Shown: one piece after another, positions 19,064 to 28,454 of the stretch
Layout of the letters: each line of letters starts with the position of its first letter
Numbering within the stretch: position 1 is the first letter of the stretch
NCBI RefSeq assembly: GCF_002021565.1
Contig: NZ_MSZX01000006.1
Coordinates: forward strand, 371,854 to 435,853
From: Paenibacillus selenitireducens
GTDB lineage: Bacteria; Bacillota; Bacilli; Paenibacillales; Paenibacillaceae
DNA: 64,000 nt
Reading direction: 5' to 3'
Notes under the pieces: generated by a model
The model's input: the letters and a program-made list of their open reading frames with translations, nothing else
The model's database searches: none
What the model was told of the DNA's origin: nothing
Program-made: the position numbers and the translations under genes

Positions 19064-19837
19064 ATGGATATTTGGGTGTTACTGAAGCAAACATTCGATA
19101 CGGAGGAGAAGATCACGCTGGTGAACGGCAATATTGACGACACGGGAGTGAAATATATCGTAAATCCTTATGATGAATATGCCGTCGAAGAAGCGATTCG
19201 AATCGTTGAACGCCAAGGGGGGAAAGTAACGGTTCTATCTATCGGCCCGGAAAAAACGGGAGAAGCCCTCCGTACGGCCTTAGCCATGGGCGCGGATGAA
19301 GCCGTTCTTATTACGGATGACCGGATTCCTCAAGATGAATGGGCCATCGTACATGTATTGACCGCCTATCTTACCGGACACAAACCTGATCTGATTCTGG
19401 GAGGAAATTTCTCCGTCGATCACGGGGCAGGACAGGTCGCCATCCGACTCGCACATCAGCTGGACATTCCGCACGTGGGCTCGATTACGAAGCTCGACAT
19501 CACCGCGGATGGAAAAGCAGTCGTACAACGGGATGCGGAAGGGGATATCGAAATCATCGAGACGGCGATCCCCGCTCTCTTCACCGCCCAACAAGGTTTG
19601 AATGAGCCTCGCTACCCGACATTGCCCGGTATTATGAAAGCCAAGAAAAAGCCGTTCCGGCAGCTGACACTGGACGATATTCCTTCATTTTCTTGGGATG
19701 ATTTCGCTGCAAGAACCTCTCGATTAGAACTGTCTTTGCCGCCTGCACGTCAAGCAGGCATCCTACTCAAAGGGGATATGCATGAACAGGCCCTTGACCT
19801 TGTTCGAAGATTACACGAGGATGCCAAAGTGATTTAA
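19064..19837 (+). CDS. etfB: Electron transfer flavoprotein, beta subunit
   Basis: 257 residues with the ETF-beta fold: NPYDEYAVEEAIRI near the N-terminus, the AMP-binding region GADEAVLITDD, and the signature region QLDIPHVGSITKLDI. It accepts electrons from acyl-CoA dehydrogenase together with the alpha subunit. A GAAAGGAG site lies upstream. It starts an etfBA pair that diverges from fadF, so the acyl-CoA dehydrogenase, its electron acceptor and the presumed quinone reductase are encoded together. Confidence 0.95.
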   Translation: MDIWVLLKQTFDTEEKITLVNGNIDDTGVKYIVNPYDEYAVEEAIRIVERQGGKVTVLSIGPEKTGEALRTALAMGADEAVLITDDRIPQDEWAIVHVLTAYLTGHKPDLILGGNFSVDHGAGQVAIRLAHQLDIPHVGSITKLDITADGKAVVQRDAEGDIEIIETAIPALFTAQQGLNEPRYPTLPGIMKAKKKPFRQLTLDDIPSFSWDDFAARTSRLELSLPPARQAGILLKGDMHEQALDLVRRLHEDAKVI

Positions 19838-19849
19838 GGAGGGGATTAT

Positions 19850-20866
19850 GTGAGCCGTACATTACTTACCTATGCGGAAATACGCCACCATCAATTACGA
19901 CAAGTCTCGTTCGAGGCCGTGAGTGCTGCCGCCCATATTGTTCAGGATCAAGATCAAATCGTGACCTGTCTCTTCTATGGGTCAGCTGAAGATCCTGCCG
20001 AAGTCGAGCGTTATGCGAAAGAACTCTTCGCCCACGGAACGAAACGGTTGTATACAATTGCGCATACCGATTTAGAAACCTATCATGCCGAAGCCTATTT
20101 TCAAGCATTTCATCACGTCGTGACAACCGTTCAACCGCACGTCATTCTACTGGGGCATACCGCCCTTGGCCGGGATCTTGGCCCCCGGTTGGCTTCCGCC
20201 TTCCAAGCGGGACAACTATCTGACGTCACGGACATTCAGCAGCAAGGGGAGCACATCATCTGTACAAGGCCGCTCTATGCGGGCAAGGCCGTAGAGAAGC
20301 GGACGATCCAAGGTTCACCCACTCGCCCGGCAATCATCACGATCCGCCCTAACAACATTCCGCTTCAGCCTGTTCAAGATACGACTCCGTCGAGAGACGT
20401 TGTTGCACTGCCCTACACGCCTCCCACACTACGAAGCATCGTTCGCGAGGTGGTCCGCAAAACAAGCGGGAAGCTCGACTTATCTGAAGCCAAAATTATC
20501 GTCTCCGGCGGACGGGGCGTGAAGAGCGCCGAAGGGTTTCAACCCCTGGAAGAACTCGCCTCCGTTCTGCAAGGCGCGGTTGGAGCATCCCGCGGCGCAT
20601 GTGATGCGGGATATTGCGACTACGGTCTCCAAATCGGACAGACTGGGAAAGTCGTCACGCCTGAAATTTATATCGCCTGCGGAATTAGTGGTGCAATTCA
20701 ACATCTAGCGGGGATGAGCAGTTCACGCGTCATCATCGCCATCAACAAAGATCCCGAAGCTCCGATCTTTAAGATCGCGGATTACGGGATCGTAGGAGAC
20801 CTCTTCGAGGTCGTGCCGCTGCTGACGGCGGCTTTCCGTGATTTGCTGCAGAAACAGCAAGCGTAA
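19850..20866 (+). CDS. etfA: Electron transfer flavoprotein, alpha subunit
   Basis: 338 residues starting at GTG 19850, with AAGGAGGGG upstream and 12 bases after etfB. The C-terminal FAD-binding domain is clear: VSGGRGVKSAEGFQPLEELA, then GASRGACDAGYCDYGLQIGQ, TGKVVTPEIYIACGISGAIQ, and AINKDPEAPIFKIADYGIVGDL. It forms the FAD-carrying subunit of the ETF heterodimer. Confidence 0.95.
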   Translation: MSRTLLTYAEIRHHQLRQVSFEAVSAAAHIVQDQDQIVTCLFYGSAEDPAEVERYAKELFAHGTKRLYTIAHTDLETYHAEAYFQAFHHVVTTVQPHVILLGHTALGRDLGPRLASAFQAGQLSDVTDIQQQGEHIICTRPLYAGKAVEKRTIQGSPTRPAIITIRPNNIPLQPVQDTTPSRDVVALPYTPPTLRSIVREVVRKTSGKLDLSEAKIIVSGGRGVKSAEGFQPLEELASVLQGAVGASRGACDAGYCDYGLQIGQTGKVVTPEIYIACGISGAIQHLAGMSSSRVIIAINKDPEAPIFKIADYGIVGDLFEVVPLLTAAFRDLLQKQQA

Positions 20867-20907
20867 ACTCGTCGCTGGACTGGACTAACCGCATATCGAT
20901 GCAAAAT

Positions 20908-20948
20908 CAGGGACTGACTCCTCGGATTTCTACCGAGGACAGTCCCTG
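20908..20948. terminator. Long hairpin between convergent etfA and GH116 genes
   Basis: CAGGGACTG/CAGTCCCTG and TCCTCGG/CCGAGGA form a 16-base-pair stem with only a two-base bulge and a seven-base loop. No T run follows on either strand, so the terminator role is inferred from position between convergent genes. Confidence 0.6.
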
Positions 20949-20968
20949 GTCCCTGTTGATTGAGCTGA

Positions 20969-23581
20969 CTAAGCAGACTTGCTTACACTCAAATGCTCTC
21001 CACTTCTCAATACGACGGATTCGCCCAACCGGATATATCCGAACGCATCCGTGAGGATGTTTTCCTGCCGTCCATTCGGATATTGGATGCGTACAGCGAC
21101 ATTAGCGAATTTCGGCAACTTAAGCGTACTCACTTCCAACTGTCCATAGGAAATGCTGAGTTCAGCGGTCTGCTCCTTCTGTATATACATTCCCCATCCG
21201 CTCTCGAGCGACCAGAAAAACCGATAACATTCCAGTGCTTTGAGATCCTTCTGTGATACCGGGTCAAACCCGATCATCCTAGCTGTCATATCATACATAA
21301 ACCCGCTGTATGCAAGGAGAAGTGAATAACTAGCCATGGACCGGGCATAATTGCTGCCGCATTCGATCTCATTCCATGGATTACGTTTCTCGCCGTCGTA
21401 ACGGTCCCGAATCGCCTTGACGATCGTTAGGCCTTCCTGAAGCAGCCCTTCTTGAATCATATGGGAGGCGGCTTGATATTCAAACCCTGTCATTGTCTCC
21501 GAATTATAGGTTAGCGGTATCGATGGCTTAGCCGTACCTTCCGGCCACGAACAGATGATTAGACCAGCCTCATCATTCAGCGTATATAAGCGCCAAGTAT
21601 TCGCCTCATTCCGCATGCTCGATTTGAAATTATGCTGATACAACGCTTGCAAGGCTTGCCGTGTCTGCGCTTTATCGAATATCTCGCCTAGCCCGCACAA
21701 ATTTGCATGCCATTGGGCAATAACCTGGTCAATGACGCAACCCTCTGCAACCTGATACTTGATTTCGCCGAGCTCGCGATTCCAGTACCCTCGTTCTGCG
21801 TCCTCTCCGAAGACAGCCAGAATATCCCGATCTGACAAGTCAATAAGCTGCATATAATAGGACCCGTTAAATAGATTCTGATCCACCCAAGCTTTCCCTC
21901 GTTCGAACATGTGCTGGTAGACTTGGCCTGTCTCCGATTCACCCAAATAAATCGCCATTTCAGATCCAGCTTTTAAGGCTGCGAGGTAGAATCCGCTCAA
22001 CCATGAATTGGGCCCATAGAGTTCCATATCCAACGTATGATGCTGCCTGCCTTCCAGCCAACCTTTTTGGTGAGGGTCCCACTGATCCTCGTTCGTTTCC
22101 GCCCATGCATACTCAATTGATTTTTTAATAGCTGGCCAGTTCATTCTGAGCCACTCATCGTTACCGGAGATTTTCCAATCCCGATACGCTTTAATCACAC
22201 CGCCGAATTGACCGTCCGCACAGGCATGGAAATCATGCGCCTCACGCCCGACCGGAAGGTTGAGCCGGAACGACATTCTTCCATCCGACCGCTGGTTATA
22301 ATTGAAATCCAGATCACGCATGCTTCGTTCTAACTGAGGGAACAGGAACGGCATCCCATAAGCATAATTCCATACGTGTGTGCAAGAGCCTTCACAGCAG
22401 CCGGTATCTTCAATACCGCCCTCGAAACCATAAAAGGATCCATCCGTTAACCGCATACACGTCGCCGTCTTCAATACGGATAAATTTGCCGAGACCGCTT
22501 CCTTTACGACTTCCGGTAATGTCGAGGAGAACATCGCTTCTTTGAAGGCTAACGTTTCATCATATAGACGCTGCCAATGCCCCAACGCATACACCGCACT
22601 GGCGCGGGAATCTGCGAATAACGATGCATAATAATTTTTCCAGCTGCTATTGCCTGCTGCCGGCGGGTTCCAATAGTTCTCCACGTTCGGATAGTTCCAC
22701 GAGATCGTAAATCTAACCTTGCCTTTTTCGCCTGGCGCAAGCGTCACATGGGAGGCAAGCGAGGCCGTATCTTTACGCTGCTGGTTTCCTTCATCCTCGG
22801 CGTATACTCTATTCTTCAACCGCCCCGGCTTCGTAAAGTCATGCCAGTACATTTCCAGCGCATCGCACCAGCTGCCGCGATACCAATAGGCCTGATGACT
22901 GATCTCGTCCGAATCTGTCGCGATACATACATCTCCATAGGCAACATGCGCTGCATCATATTGATTGGAAGAAAGCTTTAAGGTATGAAGGAGTTGGCCT
23001 TGCTCCCCTGGGATATCAGCAAAATGATGTGTCACTTTCTCTATAGGTACGGGATCTGCCACTGACAAACATAACGTGTAAGTGATTGGAGCATCACTTG
23101 TATTCTCAATCTCCCATTCAAAAAAAGCCGCCGGAATACTGGAGTCTTGATCGTTTAACGGAATAAATGGATTGAATGCGAGTAATTCAACCTGCCCAGG
23201 GAACGCAGGGTCTTCAAATGTCATCGATGCCAGAGGAAATTCTCCTGAGAATCCCGTATGTTGGAAATGCGGCATACCGGCCATCGTCTGGCTCTGAGGC
23301 CCAAATCCATAACCGCTATGAATCGGACCCCCTCGAATATGTTCTCCCATATACGGGGCTTGCAAATCGCCATTTAAAACCCGGGCATCCAACAGCTGTC
23401 CATCCTGCTCTGCTTTGATAGCAAAGTGGCTAAAACCGTTATAACTCTTCTTGTTAGGCCGATTATGAATTTCCCAGTCGACGAGCCGGCCATTCCCCGA
23501 AAGACCAATACACCCGCTTCCAATCCCCCCAAGTGGGAATACGATTTCTTTAGTTTTCGCACCCGTATATACCTTTTTCAT
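20969..23581 (-). CDS. GH116 family beta-glucosidase/glucosylceramidase-like protein
   Basis: 870 residues with the two-domain layout of GH116 (bacterial relatives of human GBA2). The N-terminal domain opens with the conserved FPLGGIGSGCIGLSGNGRL and WEIHNRP. The C-terminal (alpha/alpha)6 catalytic domain has CEGSCTHVWNYAYG near residues 395-410, then HHTLDMELYGPNSWLSG near 513-530 and YARSMASYSLLLAYSGF near the end. By family analogy the acid/base Asp lies in the second motif. No signal peptide is visible, so it should act in the cytoplasm on beta-glucosides or other beta-linked glycosides. It is divergent from an AraC-type regulator; no transporter is adjacent, so the substrate stays open. 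Confidence 0.88.
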   Translation of the reverse strand: MKKVYTGAKTKEIVFPLGGIGSGCIGLSGNGRLVDWEIHNRPNKKSYNGFSHFAIKAEQDGQLLDARVLNGDLQAPYMGEHIRGGPIHSGYGFGPQSQTMAGMPHFQHTGFSGEFPLASMTFEDPAFPGQVELLAFNPFIPLNDQDSSIPAAFFEWEIENTSDAPITYTLCLSVADPVPIEKVTHHFADIPGEQGQLLHTLKLSSNQYDAAHVAYGDVCIATDSDEISHQAYWYRGSWCDALEMYWHDFTKPGRLKNRVYAEDEGNQQRKDTASLASHVTLAPGEKGKVRFTISWNYPNVENYWNPPAAGNSSWKNYYASLFADSRASAVYALGHWQRLYDETLAFKEAMFSSTLPEVVKEAVSANLSVLKTATCMRLTDGSFYGFEGGIEDTGCCEGSCTHVWNYAYGMPFLFPQLERSMRDLDFNYNQRSDGRMSFRLNLPVGREAHDFHACADGQFGGVIKAYRDWKISGNDEWLRMNWPAIKKSIEYAWAETNEDQWDPHQKGWLEGRQHHTLDMELYGPNSWLSGFYLAALKAGSEMAIYLGESETGQVYQHMFERGKAWVDQNLFNGSYYMQLIDLSDRDILAVFGEDAERGYWNRELGEIKYQVAEGCVIDQVIAQWHANLCGLGEIFDKAQTRQALQALYQHNFKSSMRNEANTWRLYTLNDEAGLIICSWPEGTAKPSIPLTYNSETMTGFEYQAASHMIQEGLLQEGLTIVKAIRDRYDGEKRNPWNEIECGSNYARSMASYSLLLAYSGFMYDMTARMIGFDPVSQKDLKALECYRFFWSLESGWGMYIQKEQTAELSISYGQLEVSTLKLPKFANVAVRIQYPNGRQENILTDAFGYIRLGESVVLRSGEHLSVSKSA

Positions 23582-23726
23582 AACATATCTCCCTTTACCT
23601 CAAAGTCATATGTATACGTAAAGAATAGTCCTGTGCGATAATCATAGTTGAATTCGTTCTCAGAATCTTTGTCTAAATCGGGTTACTTTGATGTCAAAAA
23701 CGATTGTTTTTGTAGGGAGGCATATC

Positions 23727-24590
23727 ATGCATATCGAGGAATTCGAACTTGTACCTTACATACGCAACGCCGACTACGCGATCCGTCCGCCCTTTCTATT
23801 GGGTAAACGCAACTTATTGGACTATATTATTTTTTATGTACAGGAAGGCTTATTTGAGATTCAAGTTGACGGAGACACGCATGTATTAAAAGAAGGGGAT
23901 TGGGCGCTGCTGCAGCCTGGGGACATCCATACGATTCGAGGCATGACAAATACGATAAACCCATATATTCATTTGGATTTTTTCTATAACACACAAAAAA
24001 AGAACAGCTTTATCACCGGTCCTGGTCAAGTGGATCTGAGCCTGCACGCATCCTTCATGCAGCCGAGACTCAATCATTGTGACGGCTTCAACGTACCGGT
24101 GAAATTAGAGCTTGACCAACCCCAGCGAATGAGAGATCTCGTCTTTAAAATCATTGAAAGCTGGCAGCTGCAAACCTATATTGGCAAACTAGAGGCACAT
24201 CAACTGGTGCATGAGTGGATTGCCGCTTTTATGAAGCAATACATGATATCAGCCCCCGTTCGAACACAAGCCAAACCCTTTTTGAACTGGATTACCTCCT
24301 ACTTCGCTTTCCACATCTCCGAACCGATTACCATTCATGATATGGCGAAAAGGGCTGGATTATCTGAATCAAGGTTCACGGTCCTATTCAAACAATATTT
24401 CGGCATGACACCGCATCAGTACTTGTTAAAACTCCGAATCGAACATGCTGAGGAGCTGTTAAGAGACGGTCAATCCATCAAAAAAGTAAGTGAGTACTGC
24501 GGGTTTACGGATGTACACCATTTCGCGAAGACGTTCAAAGCCATGACAGGAATTACGCCAGGGCGATATCGTGAAGATTCCCTAAGATAA
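23727..24590 (+). CDS. AraC family regulator with N-terminal cupin domain
   Basis: 287 residues from the ATG at 23727, placed by GGGAGG six bases upstream; a start at 23688 has no site. The N-terminal part is a cupin-like sugar-sensing domain (FEIQVDGDTHVLKEGDWALLQPGDIHTI). The C-terminal 100 residues have two helix-turn-helix units of the AraC/XylS type (ITIHDMAKRAGLSESRFTVL; IKKVSEYCGFTDVHHFAKTF). It is divergent from the GH116 gene with a 145-base shared control region and most likely regulates it in response to a sugar. Confidence 0.88.
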   Translation: MHIEEFELVPYIRNADYAIRPPFLLGKRNLLDYIIFYVQEGLFEIQVDGDTHVLKEGDWALLQPGDIHTIRGMTNTINPYIHLDFFYNTQKKNSFITGPGQVDLSLHASFMQPRLNHCDGFNVPVKLELDQPQRMRDLVFKIIESWQLQTYIGKLEAHQLVHEWIAAFMKQYMISAPVRTQAKPFLNWITSYFAFHISEPITIHDMAKRAGLSESRFTVLFKQYFGMTPHQYLLKLRIEHAEELLRDGQSIKKVSEYCGFTDVHHFAKTFKAMTGITPGRYREDSLR

Positions 24591-24596
24591 TACAAC

Positions 24597-25292
24597 CTAC
24601 TCCATATGAAACTTATATCCTACACCTCGAACGGTTCTTACGTATTGCGGGCTGCTCGGATCATCTTCGATTTTTTTGCGCAAATTGCTCATATGTACCA
24701 TAACGGTCCGCTCATCACTTTCCCGATCTGCCCCCCATATATGCTCAAAGAGATGAGAGATGCTGAAAACCCGATTCGGATTCTTCAGCAGGTAGAACAA
24801 GAGTTGCCGCTCCTTCACGAATAAAGGAACCTGCTTCCCACGGACACGAACCACTTCATTCCGGAGATCAATCTCCAAATGTCCATGGCTCCACAGACTT
24901 TCTCGCGATCCCTCCATATCCAGAATAGCTGAACGGCGCAGGTTCGACTTGACCCGTGCGACCATGATCGAAGGGTTAAATGGTTTCGTGATATAATCAT
25001 TCCCGCCCAAAGACAAGCCTTCCACAATATCATCATTATCGCGCTTGCAACTCATAAAGATAATCGGGATTTCAGACACTTTGCGCACTTCCATGCATAC
25101 TGTCATGCCGCTCATCCCGGGAAGTAAAATATCCATGAGAATCAAGTCCGGTTTCGCGGCAGGCAGCAATTCAAGGCCCTGCTCCCCGCTCTCAGCATAA
25201 ACCACTCGGTATCCTTCACGCTCAAGATACAAGCCCATAAGCTCCCCAATTTCTGCATCATCCTCAATGACCATCACAGTCTGTGTCGACAT
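24597..25292 (-). CDS. OmpR/PhoB-family response regulator
   Basis: 231 residues: an N-terminal receiver domain with the acidic pair EDD, phospho-acceptor Asp in LILMDILLPGMSG, and the Lys of DYITKPF; then a C-terminal winged-helix domain (PLFVKERQLLFYLLKNPNRV; RTVRGVGYKF). It is encoded 25 bases downstream of the histidine kinase at 25318-27405 and forms a two-component system with it. Targets are not evident; the adjacent VanZ-like and GH116 genes are candidates only by proximity. Confidence 0.92.
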   Translation of the reverse strand: MSTQTVMVIEDDAEIGELMGLYLEREGYRVVYAESGEQGLELLPAAKPDLILMDILLPGMSGMTVCMEVRKVSEIPIIFMSCKRDNDDIVEGLSLGGNDYITKPFNPSIMVARVKSNLRRSAILDMEGSRESLWSHGHLEIDLRNEVVRVRGKQVPLFVKERQLLFYLLKNPNRVFSISHLFEHIWGADRESDERTVMVHMSNLRKKIEDDPSSPQYVRTVRGVGYKFHME

Positions 25293-25317
25293 GCCTTATT
25301 CCTCCCATCTTCCCCAG

Positions 25318-27405
25318 TTAAGACCTTCTTACTGGAATCGCAAAATATACATCGCTGCCTTCCCCTAGCTTGCTGTGAATCCCAATCGTTCCGCCGTGAA
25401 TCGTAATGATCTCTTTGCAGATGGATAAACCCAGTCCAGATCCTTTCGATTTATTCCGCTGCGAATGTTTGCCTCGGTAGAATCGATCGAATAAGTACGG
25501 TATTTCTGCTTCATCCATTCCCGAGCCATGATCCAGAATATGGACCGTCATCTCGTCCTTCTTCATCTGAACTTCGATGTGAATCGCCCGACCTGGAACG
25601 GTATGATGCTTCGCGTTATTTAATAAATTGACGATGACCTGCTCCATGCGTGCCGGATCCAACTCCACCGTATACGACTCGTCTAAGCCTGCATCCAGTT
25701 CGAAAGCCAGCTCATAATCGTAACCGGCTAAATCTAATTTGTATTTGTCATACAACTTCGACAGGTAAGGAATGGCGGTGACGGTTTGGAAGTCAAATGC
25801 TATTTGTTTGGCTTCTAATTTGGATAACTCAAAGAGATCGCCGATTAATCGATCCATGACCATCGTCTTCTCATAAATCATCCGCATATACTTGGGATGA
25901 CCCGGTGCGATGACACCATCCATCATGGCTTTCATGTAACCTTGAATCGACGTTAACGGCGTACCCAGCTCATGCGAGATATCCGATAACAAATGGCGAA
26001 GGGACTGCTCCATTTGACTTAAATGCTGATTGACTTGAAGCAACTCTTGATTCGACTGCTCTAGCTCGGCGGCACGAAGCTGGATTCCTTCTTCCAACGT
26101 CTGGTTCCATCGACTTAGCTCCTGCGATAACCGCTGGACTTGACCATATGATTTAGAGAACTGCCTCGCAAGCCACATGCCTTGCAGGGTTAAGCTGATA
26201 AACATCCCAAGAGAGATCATATCCGCGAAGCCGAGTAGATCGGTATAATAGAAAATTTCAAGGATAATGCAAGGGATCAGAATAATGACGGAAAATAGTT
26301 GAAAAAGAGCCCCTTCTCGACGTCGCCAAATCGCTAAAATCACGATGTACAGCCAGTTGATGAAGGCAACCAGAACAATCCAAACATAGTAACTAAGAAT
26401 GTGCGTGTATACATAAGCGGGTGTAAGTAAGACAACGAGGATGAGTGTGATATGTAATCCAATCGTAAGATGTCCGAGCAGACGTTGTCGTTCATGTGGA
26501 AATTGAATTTGAATAAAGAATGTAAAACATAAAATGGCAGTATAGGCGGTAATGTACTCCACCTTTACGGAAGCAACCCATGGAATTTGAGGAATAAAAA
26601 ATACAGCTAACGTCTGGCCCAAGAATAAGGTCCGCAATCCAACCGCAATACATGTCAGTCCATAAAATAGTGCAGTTTTGGTATGACGACGTTGCAAATA
26701 AAATAAACAATGATACAAACCGATCATGAGCAAGGTTCCTGCCAAAAAAACTTCGTACGCAACCCGCTTCACGCGTTGATCCGCAATTTGATCCGCCTGA
26801 CCAAGTTCAATATGTTCCCATATGCCCGCTTTGCGCTGAACAAAACTAGATACTTGAATCACAATATCTACATCGGATTGTTCAGGCAGGAATGATCCGA
26901 TCTGCGCGTAATTGTGCGGTACCATTTCTTCATAACTGCGTCCTACCGTCCCTTGGGATAAGAGAAGCTTGCCATTCACCCACAGCTTATACGCGGATGC
27001 CACGTCATTCACGTGAATCGATTTCAGTTGGCCTGCCTCATGATCCGGGAGACGTATCTTCAACCGGTAGGTTGCATAACCCTTGTTCGATAACAAATGG
27101 CCATCCTTTATGTAGCTCGTCCATGAATTCGGCACCTCGACGTGCATTGGCGGCGGGAGCTTACCTTGAAGGAACGTATTCGGGTCAATCAGCTGATTCC
27201 AATAGAACCGCCATTGACCGTCCAGCTTCAAGATACCGTCCCGCTCAAAATCCCACTGGCTTGCATCCAAGATCCCTTGATCAGCATACGGTGTGCCCCG
27301 GGCTTGTTCCATCGTATGTACTAAGGGGGCGGCAGACGCACGTCCTTGAGCGGCAAAAAGAAAAATATATATACCGATCATACCAAGTATCTTTAACGTT
27401 CTCAT
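25318..27405 (-). CDS. Sensor histidine kinase with 7TMR-DISM sensor
   Basis: About 695 residues if started at the ATG at 27405, which has TGAGGGATGGA before it; ATGs at 27420 are also in frame. A signal peptide leads to an extracellular 7TMR-DISMED2-like beta domain (about residues 50-200: GQWRFYWNQLIDP, VPNSWTSY, YATYRLKIRLP), then seven membrane helices (about 210-400), a coiled coil, HisKA with the phospho-His in SDISHELGTPLTSIQ, and an HATPase domain (NLLNNAKHH; GSGLGLSICKEII). The sensor domain type usually binds carbohydrates or other small ligands outside the cell; the ligand is unknown. Confidence 0.9.
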   Translation of the reverse strand: MRTLKILGMIGIYIFLFAAQGRASAAPLVHTMEQARGTPYADQGILDASQWDFERDGILKLDGQWRFYWNQLIDPNTFLQGKLPPPMHVEVPNSWTSYIKDGHLLSNKGYATYRLKIRLPDHEAGQLKSIHVNDVASAYKLWVNGKLLLSQGTVGRSYEEMVPHNYAQIGSFLPEQSDVDIVIQVSSFVQRKAGIWEHIELGQADQIADQRVKRVAYEVFLAGTLLMIGLYHCLFYLQRRHTKTALFYGLTCIAVGLRTLFLGQTLAVFFIPQIPWVASVKVEYITAYTAILCFTFFIQIQFPHERQRLLGHLTIGLHITLILVVLLTPAYVYTHILSYYVWIVLVAFINWLYIVILAIWRRREGALFQLFSVIILIPCIILEIFYYTDLLGFADMISLGMFISLTLQGMWLARQFSKSYGQVQRLSQELSRWNQTLEEGIQLRAAELEQSNQELLQVNQHLSQMEQSLRHLLSDISHELGTPLTSIQGYMKAMMDGVIAPGHPKYMRMIYEKTMVMDRLIGDLFELSKLEAKQIAFDFQTVTAIPYLSKLYDKYKLDLAGYDYELAFELDAGLDESYTVELDPARMEQVIVNLLNNAKHHTVPGRAIHIEVQMKKDEMTVHILDHGSGMDEAEIPYLFDRFYRGKHSQRNKSKGSGLGLSICKEIITIHGGTIGIHSKLGEGSDVYFAIPVRRS

Positions 27406-27478
27406 TCCATCCCTCATCATGTGGTTCTTGAATTATCTTCCACTAATTCACCATCTGATGACAAAATCCTGCATTACT

Positions 27479-27988
27479 TTAGGAAATTCGACGTTTCTTC
27501 ATACGGCTTCGAATCATAAGAACAAGGATGAATAAGAACGAAACAACCAATACGCCGACGGAATCCATAGCCACATCAATGGCGTGCCCTGTCCGACCCG
27601 GAACAAAAGACTGATGCCATTCATCCGATGCCGCATAAAGAATCGAAAGCACGGCGCCTACAGGAATCGCAATACGACGCCATGTCGCATGCGATAAGAG
27701 CGTCATAATCCATAAAAATGTCAAAATGGCATATTCGGTCACATGTCCGCCTTTACGTATAAAAAATTCAATAAAATCATAGGGCTTCTTCCATGTGACC
27801 AAGCCGCCGTCATAGTTGAACTCCCAGTGCGGCAGTCCATGATCAATGACATATTGCGGAATCCATGAGGCAAGCCATGGACGAATATCTTGCTCTTGAT
27901 AACTCTGCGCTGACTTATAAAAAATAAAAATCATCCAAATCACGGTGAGAACCAGCCAAAACATAAAACCGCGATGCTTACGTAGCAT
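27479..27988 (-). CDS. VanZ-like family membrane protein
   Basis: 169 residues from the ATG at 27988, with GGAGAGGTGTTCAGG upstream. Membrane helices are at about residues 9-27, 83-100, 108-125 and 140-160. The VanZ-family motif is seen in KGGHVTEYAILTFLW and in SDEWHQSFVPGRTGHAIDVAMDSVG. VanZ proteins lower teicoplanin sensitivity in some hosts, but most members have no known role. It lies 73 bases upstream of the histidine kinase and may be in the same transcript. Confidence 0.85.
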   Translation of the reverse strand: MLRKHRGFMFWLVLTVIWMIFIFYKSAQSYQEQDIRPWLASWIPQYVIDHGLPHWEFNYDGGLVTWKKPYDFIEFFIRKGGHVTEYAILTFLWIMTLLSHATWRRIAIPVGAVLSILYAASDEWHQSFVPGRTGHAIDVAMDSVGVLVVSFLFILVLMIRSRMKKRRIS

Positions 27989-28081
27989 CCTGAACACCTC
28001 TCCTCTACGCATGATGGCAAGAAAAAAACATGCCAAGAAGCTCGTTGACATGTTCGTTATCTTGTTATGCGATATTCTTTT

Positions 28082-28363
28082 TTACGCTTGAGATAGCACC
28101 GACGAGATCAATTCACGATCTTGCACCTGTGCATGAATTTGGTCTACAACGTTCGCCATACATTTGCAAATGTAGTCTCTACGGCAGATCGGGCAAGGTG
28201 TCGTATGCAATCGGTTGATATTTTTGACCGTCCATTCCGGGTATCTATTGTAGAACATTCTGCACTTAATGCCGTCTTGCAGTTCAACAACAAATTGGTA
28301 AAGGCCTTCTTTTTCGTTATAATCTGAAAGTTTGAAATCAATTACTTTAGGAATGTATGCCAT
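28082..28363 (-). CDS. Small conserved-looking protein with CPxC/CxC cluster (unknown)
   Basis: 93 residues with a proper ribosome binding site (AAAGGTGG). The N-terminal half is beta-rich (VIDFKLSDYNEKEGLYQFVV). A Cys cluster CPICRRDYICKC lies at about residues 57-68 and could bind a metal or form a disulfide. No signal peptide or membrane segment is seen. I do not recognise the family. It stands between apbE and the VanZ-like gene in the same orientation, with about 90 bases on each side. Confidence 0.6.
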   Translation of the reverse strand: MAYIPKVIDFKLSDYNEKEGLYQFVVELQDGIKCRMFYNRYPEWTVKNINRLHTTPCPICRRDYICKCMANVVDQIHAQVQDRELISSVLSQA

Positions 28364-28454
28364 AGTACCACCTTTAATTTAAGAGATTTTTCAATCGTAT
28401 TGCTGATACTCTATGATAAAGAAAAATACGCCCGGTGTCAAATAAGGCTCTTCC

